Assembly: GCA_964611335.1 (NCBI GenBank)
Contig: CAZSXR010000003.1
Coordinates: 372,001-436,000 of the forward strand
DNA length: 64,000 bases
Reading direction: 5' to 3'
DNA from: BOG-1112 sp964611335
GTDB lineage: Bacteria > Bdellovibrionota_B > Oligoflexia > Oligoflexales > Bog-1112
Part shown: piece by piece, positions 9,506 to 21,700 of the stretch
Position numbering within the stretch: the first letter of the stretch is position 1
How the letters are laid out: every line of letters begins with the position of its first letter
The notes under the pieces: model-generated
Seen by the model: only the letters and a program-made list of their open reading frames with translations
Databases searched by the model: none
Told to the model about the DNA's origin: nothing
Translations under genes and position numbers: made by a program

Positions 9506-10807
9506 ATGTTTAAAACAGAATATCAATTCTATGCTGTCTTTGCTTGTATTGGGATTTTTTTTATCTCATGTCAGAAAGCTGTTACTGTTCCTAAACGGAG
9601 TATAACCTCGCAAGGATCCTTTAATCCTAATTCGGGTGATGTCAATAATTATTCTTCAGGTGATCAAGACAACACACAAAGAGCGAATTCATTTGCAAAT
9701 TCAAACAACACTTTCGATGCAAATCCTTATGCAAATAACAATCTTTCAGGTAACGACTCCTATACAGCGAATGGTGGTGTGGTAAATACAGGTTTTTCTC
9801 TTGGAACCAATACGTCTATCACAACGAACTCTATTATAAATACCATTCTTCCTCCATTTGATGCGAAATTTGCAAAAAGTTGCTTTGGTGGAACTAATAA
9901 AATGATGAATTGCTGTGAGGTTGACAGACACACAGGAGAAATTAGCTGTGTTGCAACAAGTTCCTATGGAAATGGGTGGCCTCCCTACAGTCAAAAACCG
10001 TTTAGTGCAGGAGCAAATAGTACGTATGGGCTTTCATGTTTTTCCACAGGAACAAATATCAAATGCTGTCAGATCGATATGCTTTCGAATACTATAAAGT
10101 GTGCACAGACAACTTCATCCAAAGGATCTTGGACAGCAACGCTTCCCAACCTAACGGCATCTGCAACATCGACAAGTCATGGGCTTAGCTGTTTTCAAGA
10201 TGCTTCATTTGTGACTCATTGTTGTCAAAACGATACTCAAACAGGAGAAACAAACTGCAGTGTTTTTCCGAATTCAATAGAAAAGTCGTGGGTAGCATAT
10301 ACAAGCAAACCATTTAATGTAGGAAATAATAGCAGCTATCAACTTTCCTGTTTTGCAATAGGATCGAGTCCGAATTGTTGTCAATTTGATTTGAATGCAA
10401 ATACCTCTCAATGTATGCAAGCAAGTTCTTATACAGCGACTTCATGGACGGCTTATACAAATCCTCCTTTTGATGCTTCAATGATTTCTTCAAATACAGC
10501 ACCTTCGTATTCTCATAGCTGTTTTAATGCTCGTGGGGCTGCTAACTGCTGTCACGTAGATACTTCGAAGGGAAATGTAAGCTGTATGAGTGCAGGCTCT
10601 CCTTCAAGTGCTTGGACAGCCTTTCAATTTTCACCCTTTTCTGCAGAAGCGAAAGCAAGCAACTTCGATATCTCTTGCTTTTGGAACGGTCCTAATTCGA
10701 TTAGCAACTGTTGTCGCTTTGATCTTCAAACACAAGCTGCAAAATGTGCTTTTACATACTTACCGAGTTCTCAGTGGACCAATTACAGATATCCTCCTTT
10801 TTTCTGA
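9506..10807 (+). CDS. Lipoprotein with six tandem Cys-rich repeats
   Basis: 433 aa, unrecognised. The N-terminus is a lipoprotein signal with lipobox FISC at about residue 21. An Asn/Ser-rich linker (residues ~30-110) follows. The rest is six consecutive repeats of about 50-58 residues, each with SCF, then 6-8 residues, NCC or HCC followed by a D-containing segment, and a further Cys about 9 residues on, ending in an aromatic W/P-rich strip (such as SWTAYTNPPF). Four cysteines per repeat suggest disulfide-stabilised modules displayed on the cell surface. An oddity is that the repeats diverge in the spacers while the Cys pattern is kept, pointing to internal duplication. Function is unknown; adhesion or surface scaffolding is only a guess. 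Confidence 0.65.
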   Translation: MFKTEYQFYAVFACIGIFFISCQKAVTVPKRSITSQGSFNPNSGDVNNYSSGDQDNTQRANSFANSNNTFDANPYANNNLSGNDSYTANGGVVNTGFSLGTNTSITTNSIINTILPPFDAKFAKSCFGGTNKMMNCCEVDRHTGEISCVATSSYGNGWPPYSQKPFSAGANSTYGLSCFSTGTNIKCCQIDMLSNTIKCAQTTSSKGSWTATLPNLTASATSTSHGLSCFQDASFVTHCCQNDTQTGETNCSVFPNSIEKSWVAYTSKPFNVGNNSSYQLSCFAIGSSPNCCQFDLNANTSQCMQASSYTATSWTAYTNPPFDASMISSNTAPSYSHSCFNARGAANCCHVDTSKGNVSCMSAGSPSSAWTAFQFSPFSAEAKASNFDISCFWNGPNSISNCCRFDLQTQAAKCAFTYLPSSQWTNYRYPPFF

Positions 10808-10950
10808 GATGAATGTAAAAAATATTATGCTAATTTGACATACTTTTCGATGTTGAATAGTGTAAGAATTTTCAATTTTTCTCTAAAATGGATTGACCAA
10901 ACTAAAAAATTTTATGATGCTTTCTTTAGATCAATCTAAAGGAGTTTATT

Positions 10951-11313
10951 ATGAAAAAAGTAGCTGGTTTTCTTGCGTCATTATGTCTGTATTCAGGTGT
11001 TGCACTGGCAGCTGAAACAGAAGTTGTGAGTGATGCTGCAACCGATCACATGAGGCCACGTCTTCGTTACATATGTAGAAGTCATGATGGTGATACTTTC
11101 ATTCGTGTTTTTCCAAATTCTCGGTATGTAGAAGTACGTAGAAATGATGGACGTCCAGATTATAATATGGGATGTGAATTAAGTGACGTTCACTGGCTTA
11201 TGTGTACAGGTGATGATGGTCGAGAATTTATCTTCCATAAAGATGGAATGTCCGGAGTCTACAGAGGAAGTGTGAAAGACACCCCTGTTAATTGTCGATA
11301 TGCAGGTGGATAA
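10951..11313 (+). CDS. Small secreted Cys-containing protein
   Basis: 120 aa with a clear signal peptide (MKKVAGFLASLCLYSGVALA, cleavage after ALA). The mature protein, about 100 residues, contains four Cys (YICRS, GCEL, MCTG, NCRY), probably two disulfides, and no hydrophobic segments. It is preceded by AAAGGAG six bases before the ATG. I do not recognise the family. It is a stand-alone gene with its own promoter region of about 140 bases after the Cys-repeat lipoprotein gene. Confidence 0.6.
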   Translation: MKKVAGFLASLCLYSGVALAAETEVVSDAATDHMRPRLRYICRSHDGDTFIRVFPNSRYVEVRRNDGRPDYNMGCELSDVHWLMCTGDDGREFIFHKDGMSGVYRGSVKDTPVNCRYAGG

Positions 11314-11659
11314 AATCTTGCACAGACATTTTCGGCAAGTCGGTCTGTTTAGACCTGTGAGTTTTGCAGCTTGATTTGTCGAATAATAATAGAACATTCC
11401 CACAATAAAGATACAGCTGGTGCTTGCATTGTGCGGCTCTAAAAAGAATACGGTTGTTATTTAGAATGAACAGAGAGAACGAGAGGAGCAGGATTGCGGC
11501 GTCTCTCTCTAAAATCTACTTGTATGGTGTTGGATATTCAACCTCGCGGAATAGGGATTGTTTTTCGGATGTTCTGCCTAACTTGACAATTCCTATGTAA
11601 TTATCAAGACTTTATATTAGACAAATATTTAATTTATTTAAATTTCATGGAGAAGTCCA
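11314..11659. other. Intergenic region with no supported gene
   Basis: About 345 bases. I found no open frame with a ribosome site, no tRNA-like pattern and no obvious terminator. GGAGAAG at the right edge belongs to the methyltransferase gene. Confidence 0.3.
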
Positions 11660-12325
11660 TTGCAAGACTTGAAACAGTACAACAATTTTGCGAGTACCTA
11701 TTCCGATTTAAATAGAGCGAATAATGAAGATAGCATTGCGGAGTATTTTAATCTCCTATCTTCTCTAAGTTCAGGAAAAAGAATTTTAGACATGGGATGT
11801 GGAGCTGGTTTTGATCTTGAATTTTATGGGACAAAAGGGTTACTCCTTCATGGATTTGATGCTAGTGATGAGATGGTGAAGTTGTCTAAAATGAGAAACA
11901 AAGATGCTGAAATAAAAATTGGCACCTTTGACGATATTCCGTTCGAATCAAATTATTTTGATTTTGTTGTTAGTAAATGGGCAATACAGACAGCCTTTGA
12001 AATAGAACCCATTTACAAAGAGGTTTTGCGAGTTCTCAAGCCAGGAGGTGAATTCGTATTTCTTACAGGGCATCCCATAAGGCAGTTTATCGAGAAGAAA
12101 AAGAGTCCCAAAGATTACTTCAAAAAAGAAATAGTGGAGTCCATTATCTTTGATGGAAAGATTAAACTGAGAGAACCTACTCATACTATGAGTGAATATT
12201 TGTCGGATCTTTTTCTTTCACATTTTGAATTGATTGCATATAGAGAAGCTTTCGAGAATAGTGGTGAAAAGATCAATGATGATACTTACCCCATGTATCT
12301 GATATTGAAAGCAAGGAAACTCTAG
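11660..12325 (+). CDS. SAM-dependent class I methyltransferase
   Basis: 221 aa. The SAM-binding motif I is RILDMGCGAGFDLEFY (residues ~43-58); motif II-like FDDIPFESNYFDFVVSKW and motif III-like VLRVLKPGGEFVFLTG follow, the classical methyltransferase order. The substrate is unknown. The start is TTG, preceded eight bases upstream by GGAGAAG, and an in-frame stop lies about 20 bases further up, so there is no ATG alternative. The short gene at 12352 follows within 30 bases. Confidence 0.75.
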   Translation: MQDLKQYNNFASTYSDLNRANNEDSIAEYFNLLSSLSSGKRILDMGCGAGFDLEFYGTKGLLLHGFDASDEMVKLSKMRNKDAEIKIGTFDDIPFESNYFDFVVSKWAIQTAFEIEPIYKEVLRVLKPGGEFVFLTGHPIRQFIEKKKSPKDYFKKEIVESIIFDGKIKLREPTHTMSEYLSDLFLSHFELIAYREAFENSGEKINDDTYPMYLILKARKL

Positions 12326-12351
12326 ACGCTTTTAAATCGGAGAGGAACGCG

Positions 12352-12531
12352 ATGAAACAAATGGGGTTTGTTTTTCATAAATCAAAACTTGAGAGAATCC
12401 TGCAGTGCTATTTTTCTCAAATTTCATCGTACGGCAAAATGAATAAATTCTATTTGTCTGAAAGTTCCCTAATGTCTTTTCATGTAAAAGACAAAGTTAC
12501 AATGGATTCATGTGTTCGAAAGGAAGGGTGA
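12352..12531 (+). CDS. Small hypothetical protein (59 aa)
   Basis: A 59-codon frame beginning MKQMGFVFHKSKLERIL and ending CVRKEG. GGAGAGG is placed 6 bases before the ATG, a strong ribosome site, and this is the main reason to list it. There is no signal peptide, no membrane segment and no recognised domain. It lies 26 bases after the methyltransferase gene, so the two may share a message. It could also be a decayed gene start. Confidence 0.4.
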   Translation: MKQMGFVFHKSKLERILQCYFSQISSYGKMNKFYLSESSLMSFHVKDKVTMDSCVRKEG

Positions 12532-12612
12532 GAATATATCGTATTGATTTGATCTAGTCCAAACTCAGGTTAGAATAGAAGCAATGATAACTTTTCTCAA
12601 AAGGAAGCTTCT

Positions 12613-14694
12613 ATGAAACTTTGTTTAGGTCTTGGTATCTTTCTCCTGTTGGGTTCAGTATTTTCCTGTGCAACACGGAAAATACCTTCGACACAAAAGA
12701 AAGCAGGAAGTTCTCATGTGACTCTTACGGATTATGTTTTTCGTGATGCAAAAAGTACACTCGAAAAAGGTAAAAGGCGCATTGCTTCTCAGAACAAAAC
12801 ACTATCTTTTCGCATGATCCATTCTAACGATATTCATTCCGCTATGTTGATGTTCCCTTATTTGGGAGCCTATATTGAAGATCAAAGAAAACAGGCAATT
12901 TCACAAGGAATTCTACCGATTGTTACAGATGCGGGTGATTTTTACTCTGGATCTTTGTCTCATACTTTGGGTCCAAGAATGGATGGAAATGCAAAAAATA
13001 TGAACCCCGAACTTGAGTTTTTTCGTCGTCATGATGTGGTAATGACCTTTGGGAATCATGAGTGGGATGCAACTCAAGAGGGCCTTGTGATTATGATCCG
13101 CAAACTCACAGGAGGAAAAAGATTTCCGGGTGGTATCGTTGCAACAAATATGCTTTTGAAAAACACTGATTCACATAAGCATAATGCTTTGAGTCCTTAT
13201 TTCTTCGATGGAATTATGGTTTTGGATAAGGATAGGAAGATTCAGGAAGCCTACACTTGGGATACTAAAACACAGAAGCATACCAATATTGATCCTACCA
13301 CACTTCAAGATAAACCTATAGTACGTGCTCTGATTCGTGATTATGAGGTGGATGGAAAAACGTTTCGAGTGGGGTTTGTAGGTCTTATGGGTCCAAGTGC
13401 AGTGGGAGGCAGTGAGGTGACACGTGCCCATAGTGGAGTGGAATTTGAAAAGTATGACAGTCTTCTTGTTGCACAATATATCGCAAGACTTAGAGATCTT
13501 CAGGCAGATATTATCGTTGCGATTCCTCATGGAGGAAAGCAGCCTGAGGGGGTTTCAGGTCCTGAAGAGGATAAAATTCTTGCATACGAAATTCCAGGCA
13601 TAGATATAGTTGCAGCTGGTCACACTCATGCAGGTTATGCCGCAAAAAAAGCAGAGGCCTCTATGATTCGTTTTCAATCTCCTGCTTATGGACAGGCAGT
13701 TGTTTCAGACATCGATTTTACGGAAAAAGTAGGGGAACTAGCTGTTTTGAATCTCAAATCTTCTGAAGTGATTGTGAAAGATTCTTTGATTGAGAAATGG
13801 AAAAAATCGAATGAAACATACAAAGCAGGTGCAAAAATTTCACAAAATGAAATTGAGGAATGGAAGAAAGAATTTGATCGTATGATTTCGGAAGACCACC
13901 GTTACAGATTGGATGATGGAAAAGAAATACACCAAGGATTGGAACTTCTCAAAATTCAGCAAGATAGTGTGGCAGCAAAAGAATTGGGAGATTTTACAAG
14001 TTATGAAAGTAAGGGTCCGTTGTGCAATTTGGTAACGACTGCTGTAAGAGAGGAGTTGAATGAAGTTTTGTTGAAAGAGGGAAAACGACCAGTTGATTTG
14101 TTTTTGACAGTGATTGAACTTGTGAGATCAGAATTTCCAACACACAGACCAACTTATTTTTCAGATATTTTTGGGATGGTCTCTAGGGGGGTGGTTAAGC
14201 ATCATCAACATTTGATCCCTGATGGTGGTCAAATCACCGTAATGGATATGGACAAGTCGGGTGTTTATCATCTGATAGCACTTCTCGAATTTTGGGCTCG
14301 TAAAGTCGAAGTAGAAGCAAGTCCCACATTTTCAGAAGGTGTAAGTTTTCAATATAAAGGTCTTTCAATTCCACTCGTTAACAGTCTTGGTGATTTCAAA
14401 ATCAATGGAGTTCCTTATAAACAACTGCCTAAAATTTTACATATCGCAATGCCAACTTTTTTGTCGAAGAATTTCCGAGAGAAGGTGTATGGAGCTATCG
14501 ATGCAACATTAGCGAAGCAGATAAATCCTAGAGAAGCAGATTATACTATGGATATTTTGCTGGCTCGTTACCTGTATAAACATCGCTTGAAGATTGAATC
14601 ATATGGAGTGTTAGGAACGGCAAACGAAAGGGCTTTAACTTTGAAAAAGCAGGAAGAGCGATGGGCTCATCGAGAGCTTCACCACAATAATTGA
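12613..14694 (+). CDS. 5'-nucleotidase / UDP-sugar hydrolase family lipoprotein
   Basis: 693 aa, periplasmic or surface-anchored. The N-terminus is a lipoprotein signal with Cys at residue 19 (GSVFSCATRK). The metallophosphoesterase domain contains the metal ligands IHSNDIHSA (residues ~71), DAGDFYSG (~107), FGNHEWD (~147), IPHGG (~305) and AAGHTHAGY (~338). The C-terminal 5'-nucleotidase domain is represented by GPLCNLVTTAVREEL (residues ~465) and the following segments. UshA-type enzymes hydrolyse nucleotides or UDP-sugars outside the cytoplasm to recover phosphate and nucleosides. AAAAGGAAG precedes the ATG. It converges with the sterol-desaturase gene with 36 bases between them. Confidence 0.85.
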   Translation: MKLCLGLGIFLLLGSVFSCATRKIPSTQKKAGSSHVTLTDYVFRDAKSTLEKGKRRIASQNKTLSFRMIHSNDIHSAMLMFPYLGAYIEDQRKQAISQGILPIVTDAGDFYSGSLSHTLGPRMDGNAKNMNPELEFFRRHDVVMTFGNHEWDATQEGLVIMIRKLTGGKRFPGGIVATNMLLKNTDSHKHNALSPYFFDGIMVLDKDRKIQEAYTWDTKTQKHTNIDPTTLQDKPIVRALIRDYEVDGKTFRVGFVGLMGPSAVGGSEVTRAHSGVEFEKYDSLLVAQYIARLRDLQADIIVAIPHGGKQPEGVSGPEEDKILAYEIPGIDIVAAGHTHAGYAAKKAEASMIRFQSPAYGQAVVSDIDFTEKVGELAVLNLKSSEVIVKDSLIEKWKKSNETYKAGAKISQNEIEEWKKEFDRMISEDHRYRLDDGKEIHQGLELLKIQQDSVAAKELGDFTSYESKGPLCNLVTTAVREELNEVLLKEGKRPVDLFLTVIELVRSEFPTHRPTYFSDIFGMVSRGVVKHHQHLIPDGGQITVMDMDKSGVYHLIALLEFWARKVEVEASPTFSEGVSFQYKGLSIPLVNSLGDFKINGVPYKQLPKILHIAMPTFLSKNFREKVYGAIDATLAKQINPREADYTMDILLARYLYKHRLKIESYGVLGTANERALTLKKQEERWAHRELHHNN

Positions 14695-14730
14695 AGCCTC
14701 TTTCAAAAAATTCACACAAACGTTTTTACA

Positions 14731-15594
14731 CTAGCCTTTCTTAAATGGGAGCCACAAGCTTGCAATATAATTCTCAGGAAGAGGATACCTTTCGGGAAAG
14801 ACGACACCGACTTCTTTAGGAACGTGACCCGGCTTCCAGATGAAAGTTTTGAACACGAGATCCCAGAAGGGTATGTCGACACTGTAATGACCCGCTTCAT
14901 TCAAATCCCGACTGTGGTGTAATCTATGCTGTTCAGGACTTACGACGAAGTAATTCAGCCAACCTAATTTCACATCTATATTTGCGTGACTAAAATAGCC
15001 CTGAGTTATGTTGATAATGCTGACGATGAGCAAAGCTTCTTGGGAAAAACCGAGCATGATTCCCGGAAGCAAGGCGATTACACGACGGCAAAAAACATCA
15101 AGAATGTGATTAACTCCATTGTTGCCGACATTCACCTTTTCATCCCTGTGATGCACCACATGCCATAACCAAATCCATTTTTGAACATGACTCATTCTGT
15201 GGAAGAGATAAGAACCGAGTGAACTTGTTAGAAGTGCTATGAGGACTTCCAAGAAAATAGGCAAAGAAATTTTGAAAATATAAAATTTCTTTGCGAGGTA
15301 GAGAGCACAGGGAAGAGCAAGCGCTCCGCCTAACATAGTTATAAAAAGATAAATAAGATCTCGAATCCATTCTCGACGCTTGGGTTTCCAATCTTCCTTG
15401 TAGGGAATCAGATGTTCTAAGCACGAAAGGTAGACTAGAGTCCAAATTAAAAAAAAGAAAGAAGCAGAGGCATATTTCCAATGCCAGTTGAGAGATCCAT
15501 AGAGAGTTAAAAATGCTGAGGAACATAAGGCAGGATAGGCGAGAGAGCTTATGGTCTTTTTGACAGTGTTGTTTTGACGTAGAAATCTTAGCAC
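14731..15594 (-). CDS. Sterol desaturase-family di-iron hydroxylase (candidate PTM hydroxylase)
   Basis: 287 aa integral-membrane protein of the fatty-acid hydroxylase superfamily. The three histidine boxes are HRMSH (~residue 132), HVVHH (~residue 144) and HRLHH (~residue 224), binding a di-iron centre; hydrophobic segments lie before and between them. In PTM clusters (HSAF SD gene, frontalamide ftdA) the same type of gene hydroxylates the ornithine-derived part of the macrolactam. Here it lies divergently, 149 bases from the PKS-NRPS start, in the position seen in those clusters. Its own substrate here is inferred. A general lipid hydroxylase is the main alternative. Confidence 0.8.
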   Translation of the reverse strand: MLRFLRQNNTVKKTISSLAYPALCSSAFLTLYGSLNWHWKYASASFFFLIWTLVYLSCLEHLIPYKEDWKPKRREWIRDLIYLFITMLGGALALPCALYLAKKFYIFKISLPIFLEVLIALLTSSLGSYLFHRMSHVQKWIWLWHVVHHRDEKVNVGNNGVNHILDVFCRRVIALLPGIMLGFSQEALLIVSIINITQGYFSHANIDVKLGWLNYFVVSPEQHRLHHSRDLNEAGHYSVDIPFWDLVFKTFIWKPGHVPKEVGVVFPERYPLPENYIASLWLPFKKG

Positions 15595-15743
15595 TGTTTT
15601 GCGTCCTGATTTAGGTTGTTTTGTAGGACTTTAGGGAATCTGGACGATGTGTACAAGGGTAAACATTTTATAAAAATAACTTGATTTGATTTTTGAAAGT
15701 TGTTTTCTTTGTATAGAACTAACTCCAAAAGGATCTTCATTAT

Positions 15744-18700
15744 ATGGAAAACACGACAAAAATGGGTGCGTCTGATTTACGTACATTGGATAAGATTGCG
15801 ATTGTAGGAATGGGTTGTCGTTTTCCTGGTGGTGCAAATGATTGTTCTCTCTTTTGGGAAAATTTAAAGAATGGGAAAGATTGCATCGTTCCAACTCCCT
15901 TGTCTCGTTACAATGCAAAACATCTTTATAGTGCTAACAAAGCAAAGAGAGGAATGCTTACAGGAGGACGCGGAGGATACATAGACGGGTTTGATGAGTT
16001 TGATCCAAGCTTCTTTGGGATTGGAGCTCGTGAAGCGGAATGTATGGATCCACAACAACGTAAGTTACTCGAAGTAGCGTGGGAAGCCCTCGAAGATGGA
16101 GGACAGAAACCTTTCGACTTAGCTGGGAAGAATGTCGGTGTCTTCGTTGGTGGCTTTACTTTGGATTACAAGATTGTACAGTTTTCAGATCTGAGCTTCG
16201 AAGGCATTTCAGCACATACGGCTACAGGTACTATGATGACGATGCTGTCCAATCGACTGTCTTATTGCTTCGATTTCAACGGCCCCAGTATGTCTATCGA
16301 TACAGCTTGCAGTTCTTCTCTCGTTGCTATTCATCTTGCTTGTCAGAGTTTACAAAGCAAAGAGAGCAGCCTTGCTCTCGCTGGAGGCTGTCTCTTACAT
16401 ATGACACCACAGTACACCGTTGCAGAATCAAAAGGAGGTTTCCTTTCTCCAGAAGGAAGCTCACGCACTTTTGATGCCTCTGCAAATGGTTATGTACGTT
16501 CTGAAGGTGTGGGGCTTATAGTTCTCAAAAGGTTAGAAGATGCCCTTGCAAACGGAGACCGTATACAGGCCGTTGTTCTCGCTAGTGGTGTAAATCAGGA
16601 TGGTCGTAGTGAAGGTATTACATCTCCAAATGGAGAAGCTCAAGCTCGATTGATTTATGAAGTCTGTGAGAAAGCGGGAATACAACCTGGAGACTTACAG
16701 TATGTTGAAGCTCACGGAACTTCGACTCCCGTCGGGGATCCGATCGAAGCCAATGCTTTATCAAAAGTACTTGCAAAAGGTCGTAAAGAAAACACACTTT
16801 GTTATGTAGGTTCTGTAAAAACAAATATAGGACACACGGAATCAGCAGCAGGTATCGCTGGTGTGATGAAAGTTGTATTAAGTTTGCAGCATAAAAAAAT
16901 TCCACCACACTTGAATTTAATAAATCTCAATCCAAGCATAGATCCCAAAGCTTGTTTTGAAATACCACGTCAGCTTACAGATTGGCCTGCACACGAAGGT
17001 ACAGCAAAAGCTGGTGTTAATTCTTTTGGATTTGGTGGAACTAATTCCTTCCTTGTTTTGGAAGAAGCTCCTGATAGTGTAATGGAAAAAAGAGAAGGAA
17101 AGGATATTTGTGCAAGCATACTGACATTGAATGCTTCGGATGCTTCGTATTTCCCAGAAATGGTCAAAAGGTTACAGTTACGCGTACAAAGCGATGTTCA
17201 TAACCTGCAAAACATAGCTTACACGTCAACCTGTCATAGACAGAACCTAGATTCTAAACTTTCTTTTGTTTTCAAATCTCAAAGAGATTTACTTGATAAA
17301 TTTCAAAATTATATTGAAGGACATTCTCATCCTCACATCATCGATACAGTTCCGGATATAAATTCAGAAAAAAAACTTGTATGGGTTTTTACAGGTATGG
17401 GCCCTCAATGGTGGAAGATGGGTCGTGAATTGTTTGAAAAAGAGCCGGTCTATAGACGAGAAATCGAAAGATGTGACCTTGAAATCAGAAAGCATGCAAA
17501 CTGGTCTCTGATCAAAGAATTAAATGCTACAGAAGAAGAGTCGCAAATGTCCGAAACATGGCTTGCACAGCCTGCAAATTTTGCTTTGCAAGTAGCGCTA
17601 GCCGCTTTGTGGAAGTCCTACGGTATCAAACCTGATGCTATTGTCGGGCACAGTACGGGTGAAGCTGCTGCTTTCTATGAAGCTGGTGTCTATTCTTTTG
17701 AAGAAGCGGTGTACATCATCCTACAACGCAGTCGTCTGCAGCAAACTCTCGTAGATACAGGAAGCATGCTTGCAGTGAGCATGACGGAAGCGGAAGCTTT
17801 GAAATTTTTATTACCTTATGGAGATAGAGTATCTATCGCAGCGATGAACAGCCCTACAGCTTTGACTCTTTCTGGTGAGCATGAGCCTTTGAAGGAACTG
17901 GCTCTGAAATTTCAAGAGCAGGGGGTTTTTAATAAGTTTCTAACGGTTCGTGTTCCTTACCACAGTGCTAAGATGGAAGCGATACGTGAAGAACTGATTT
18001 CCTCTCTTTCTAAAATTAAAGCAAATCCGATTCAAACTCCTCTCTACCTTACAGGACGTAATGGGAAGGCTCAAGGGCCGGAACTCGATGCCCATTATTG
18101 GTGGGATAATGTTCGAGACAGTGTGCGTTTCCATGCTGCAATTGATGCCTTGATCGACGATGGATACAATTTATTTTTGGAAGTCGGTCCTCATCCTGTT
18201 CTTGCACATTCGATCACAGAGTGTCTTACGAACAAACAAAAAACAGGGAAGATATTCCCTTCAATAAGACGTCAGGAAGAGGAAATTCCACGTTTCCTAA
18301 GTTCACTGGCGCATCTGCATCATGTCGGTATGAATGTGGATTGGAAGCCTCTTTTCGAAGACGCTCAGATTGTTCCTCTTCCGACTTATCCATGGAAGAA
18401 AGATCGTTATTGGACAGAAGCTAAGCGAGTTGAAGATGTACGATTGGGAAAAATAGACCATCCGTTTTTGGGTTTAAAATTAGCAAATGCAGAACCGACG
18501 TGGGAACTTTCTCTCGACTTGGAGCATTCACCTTATCTCAAAGATCACTGTATACAAGGAAATATAGTTTTTCCTGCTGCTGCTTATCTCGAAATGGCCA
18601 ATCAGGCTATGAGTTCCATGACAGGTAAAAATAGGGAGAGGGGGCTTTGGATGAGCGAACGAAGTGTCGACCATCCAAAAGAGATGACAGCAAGTCTCTT

Positions 18701-21700
18701 AAATTTTGAGATTAAAAAAGCTCTCTTCTTATCTGAGGAAGAAAACAAGTCTGTACAGTTTTCATTCAAACTAGAAAGTGCACAATTTAGCATTGCAAGC
18801 ATAAACACCAATACACAGGAGCCAGTCTTCCATGCTTCGGGTGAATTTTGTACAAAACCCCAGATGAAGGTCTTACCTAAACTCGACATTTCCACACTAC
18901 AATCCCGTTGTGAAAAACATATACACAAGGAAACTTGTTATAGAAAACTGAAAAGCATGGGTTATGACTACGGTCCCTATTTTCAAAGTTTAGATGAAAT
19001 ATGGATTTCGGAATCGGAAGTTTTAGCCCGTCTTGTCCCGTTAAAAGATGAAAAGACAGTAGCTGAAACTTCCTACCACATGCACCCGATACTGATGGAT
19101 GGATGTTTTCAAAGTTTACTCACACTTGAATTTACAACTCAGAGAGAAAAAACAGGAGGAATACGTCTTCCTCTTAGTATACGAGAGATACAAACACAGA
19201 AAGTTCCGTACGGAGCACTTTGGATACACTCCCGTCTTGTGCACTGTGATGATGAGGAACTTATTGGTGACATCTCTATTTATAATGAAGAAGGTTATTA
19301 TCTTGGTTTTGTTGACGGATTCCGCGCAGTGGATGTAGAGAAAGCAAGTGCTTCGACCAACTTTGCAACTTTACAAAGTTGGTTGAGTGAGCCGGTGTGG
19401 GTGCAGAGCCCACAGGTTTCGATGACTGCAGAAATTTCCCCTGCACAGCAGACATGGGGAACAACTTTAGTCTTTTCAGAAATTTCTGAACTCAGCAAAA
19501 AACTTTGTGAGCAACTCCGTCAACGCAATGTGAATTATTTTCTTATTCACAAAGGAGAAACTTACAATTTCGAGATTTTGAAACGAAAAGTAAGCCTAAA
19601 CCCGTCGAGAGATTCTTTTCGACGTTTGTTTAAAGATATACAAGAAGCGGGAGAAAAATCTTGCTCTCACATTTTTTATCTTTGGTCTTTGAATGACAAG
19701 GATTTTGCAGGCATCTCTGTCGAAGATTTGAATATACAAAAGACAAGTTATCCACTCCTTTCTCTCGCGCAAGTTTTACAGAGTGAAAATATTGCAAACC
19801 GCCTTCTTGTTGTTACTCAGGGAGCAAGAGACCGTAATCCTCTTTCTACCAGTTTCTGGGGGCTTTCGCGTGTGCTTTGGCAGCAGGAATTACAGGGGCG
19901 AAATGGGAAACTTATCGACTTCGATACCAATCCGGATGCTAAGTTGTTGCTTGAAGAAGCCTCACTTTATGGAGAGGACGAAATTTCCTATAGAGAAGGA
20001 ACACGGTTTGTCCACCGTCTGCAAAGATCGGATGTCTTTTATAAACCTCTCCCTCTGCATTTGAAAACAGATGCTTCCTATCTTGTGACAGGAGCTTTTG
20101 GAGCTCTCGGTCGTTTGCTGTGCCGTTCTTTGATCAAATCTGGTGCAAGACGCCTGATTCTAATGGGACGCAGCACCCTTCCCTCTCGCAAAGAATGGAA
20201 GAAAGTGCAGAACAACTCTAAACAGAAGGAGCTTATAAACTTTGTCTGTGAACTTGAATCTTATGGAGCTCAGATACTTTTAGCTCCTGTTGATCTTACA
20301 GATGAACAATCCTTTCTGAATTGGTTGGAAGAATTCCGTCAAAGTTCGCTTCCCCCTCTTCGTGGAGTTTTCCATCTTGCAGGTCAGGTGAAAGATACTT
20401 TGCTCAGTGAGATGACCGAGGAAAATTTCAATGCGGCGTACAAGCCTAAAGTTTATGGTGCTTATTTACTGCACCGTCATCTTCTTGAAGACCCTCTCGA
20501 TCACTTTGTGCTCTTTGCCTCGGTCGCTTCTTTACTCACCACAGCAGGACAGACAAATTATGCAGCTGCCAATGCTTTCTTAGATGGGCTTGCTCACTAT
20601 CGAAGAAGTCTCGGTCTTCCAGGAATCTCAATAGACTGGGGTCCTTGGGCGACAGGAATGATAGAAGAACTAGGATTGATTGAACACTACAGAAAGAGTC
20701 GGGGTATGAATTCCCTAGCTCCGAACACCGGTATGGATGTTCTTGAAGCTTTGCTTTCTCAAAGCAAAACACAGTGGCTTGTTGCTCCTATCGTCGATTG
20801 GACGGTGTTTCTCAATTGGTATGAGAAGTGTCCTCCTTTACTTGCCGATCTTGCTGCCGAACAGAAACAGACAGGTACAGAAAATGAAGAGCAGAATTTT
20901 GTAGAGCGTTTCCGTCAAGCGGAAGCTTCCGAACGGTATTCTTTACTTGCCGAACACTTTTCTAAAGTGGTGTCGGATGTTTTGAGAGTGAAGACAACAC
21001 AGTTACATTCCGATGCAACCTTGAATGAACTTGGTTTGGACTCCTTACTTGTGATCGAATTGCGTGCTCGACTTCAGAGAGAAATAAAAGTAGCTCTCCC
21101 TGTCGTGACTTTGTTGAGTGGAGCCCGTGTCGAGGAACTGGTTGTGCAACTTCAAATTCATCTTGAGAAGCAACTTACAAGTGAAAATAAAGATGCGAAT
21201 GAAATTCATGTTGTGGAATACACCGATACAAAAGAATTTCCTCTCAGTAAAAATCAGCTAGCACTATGGTTCCTTAAACATCTGCATCCCGAAGGATTTG
21301 CTTATAACATAGGAGGTGCAGTTCTTGTCAGTACGCAGATAGATCCGGAACTTATGTTCGAGTCTTTGCGAAAATTGATACATCGTCATCCAAGTCTGCG
21401 TGCCAATTTTTTTCAAAAAAATGGACAGGCCGTGCAGTGTATATCTGATGAGATTAAAGAAGATTTCGCCTGTATAAACGTAGAAGGTTGGGAATGGGAT
21501 AGAGTTTATCAACATATTATTCAGGAATACCGTAAACCTTACAATCTTTCTTCCGATGCTCTTATGCGTTTCCGTCTTTATAGAATTTCAGATAAGCGTT
21601 GGGTTTTTATGAAAGCGGTTCATCATATTATATCAGATGCAATTTCAACATTTACTTTCATAGAAGAATTGCTTGCTCTTTATGAGGGTATGAAACGCAA

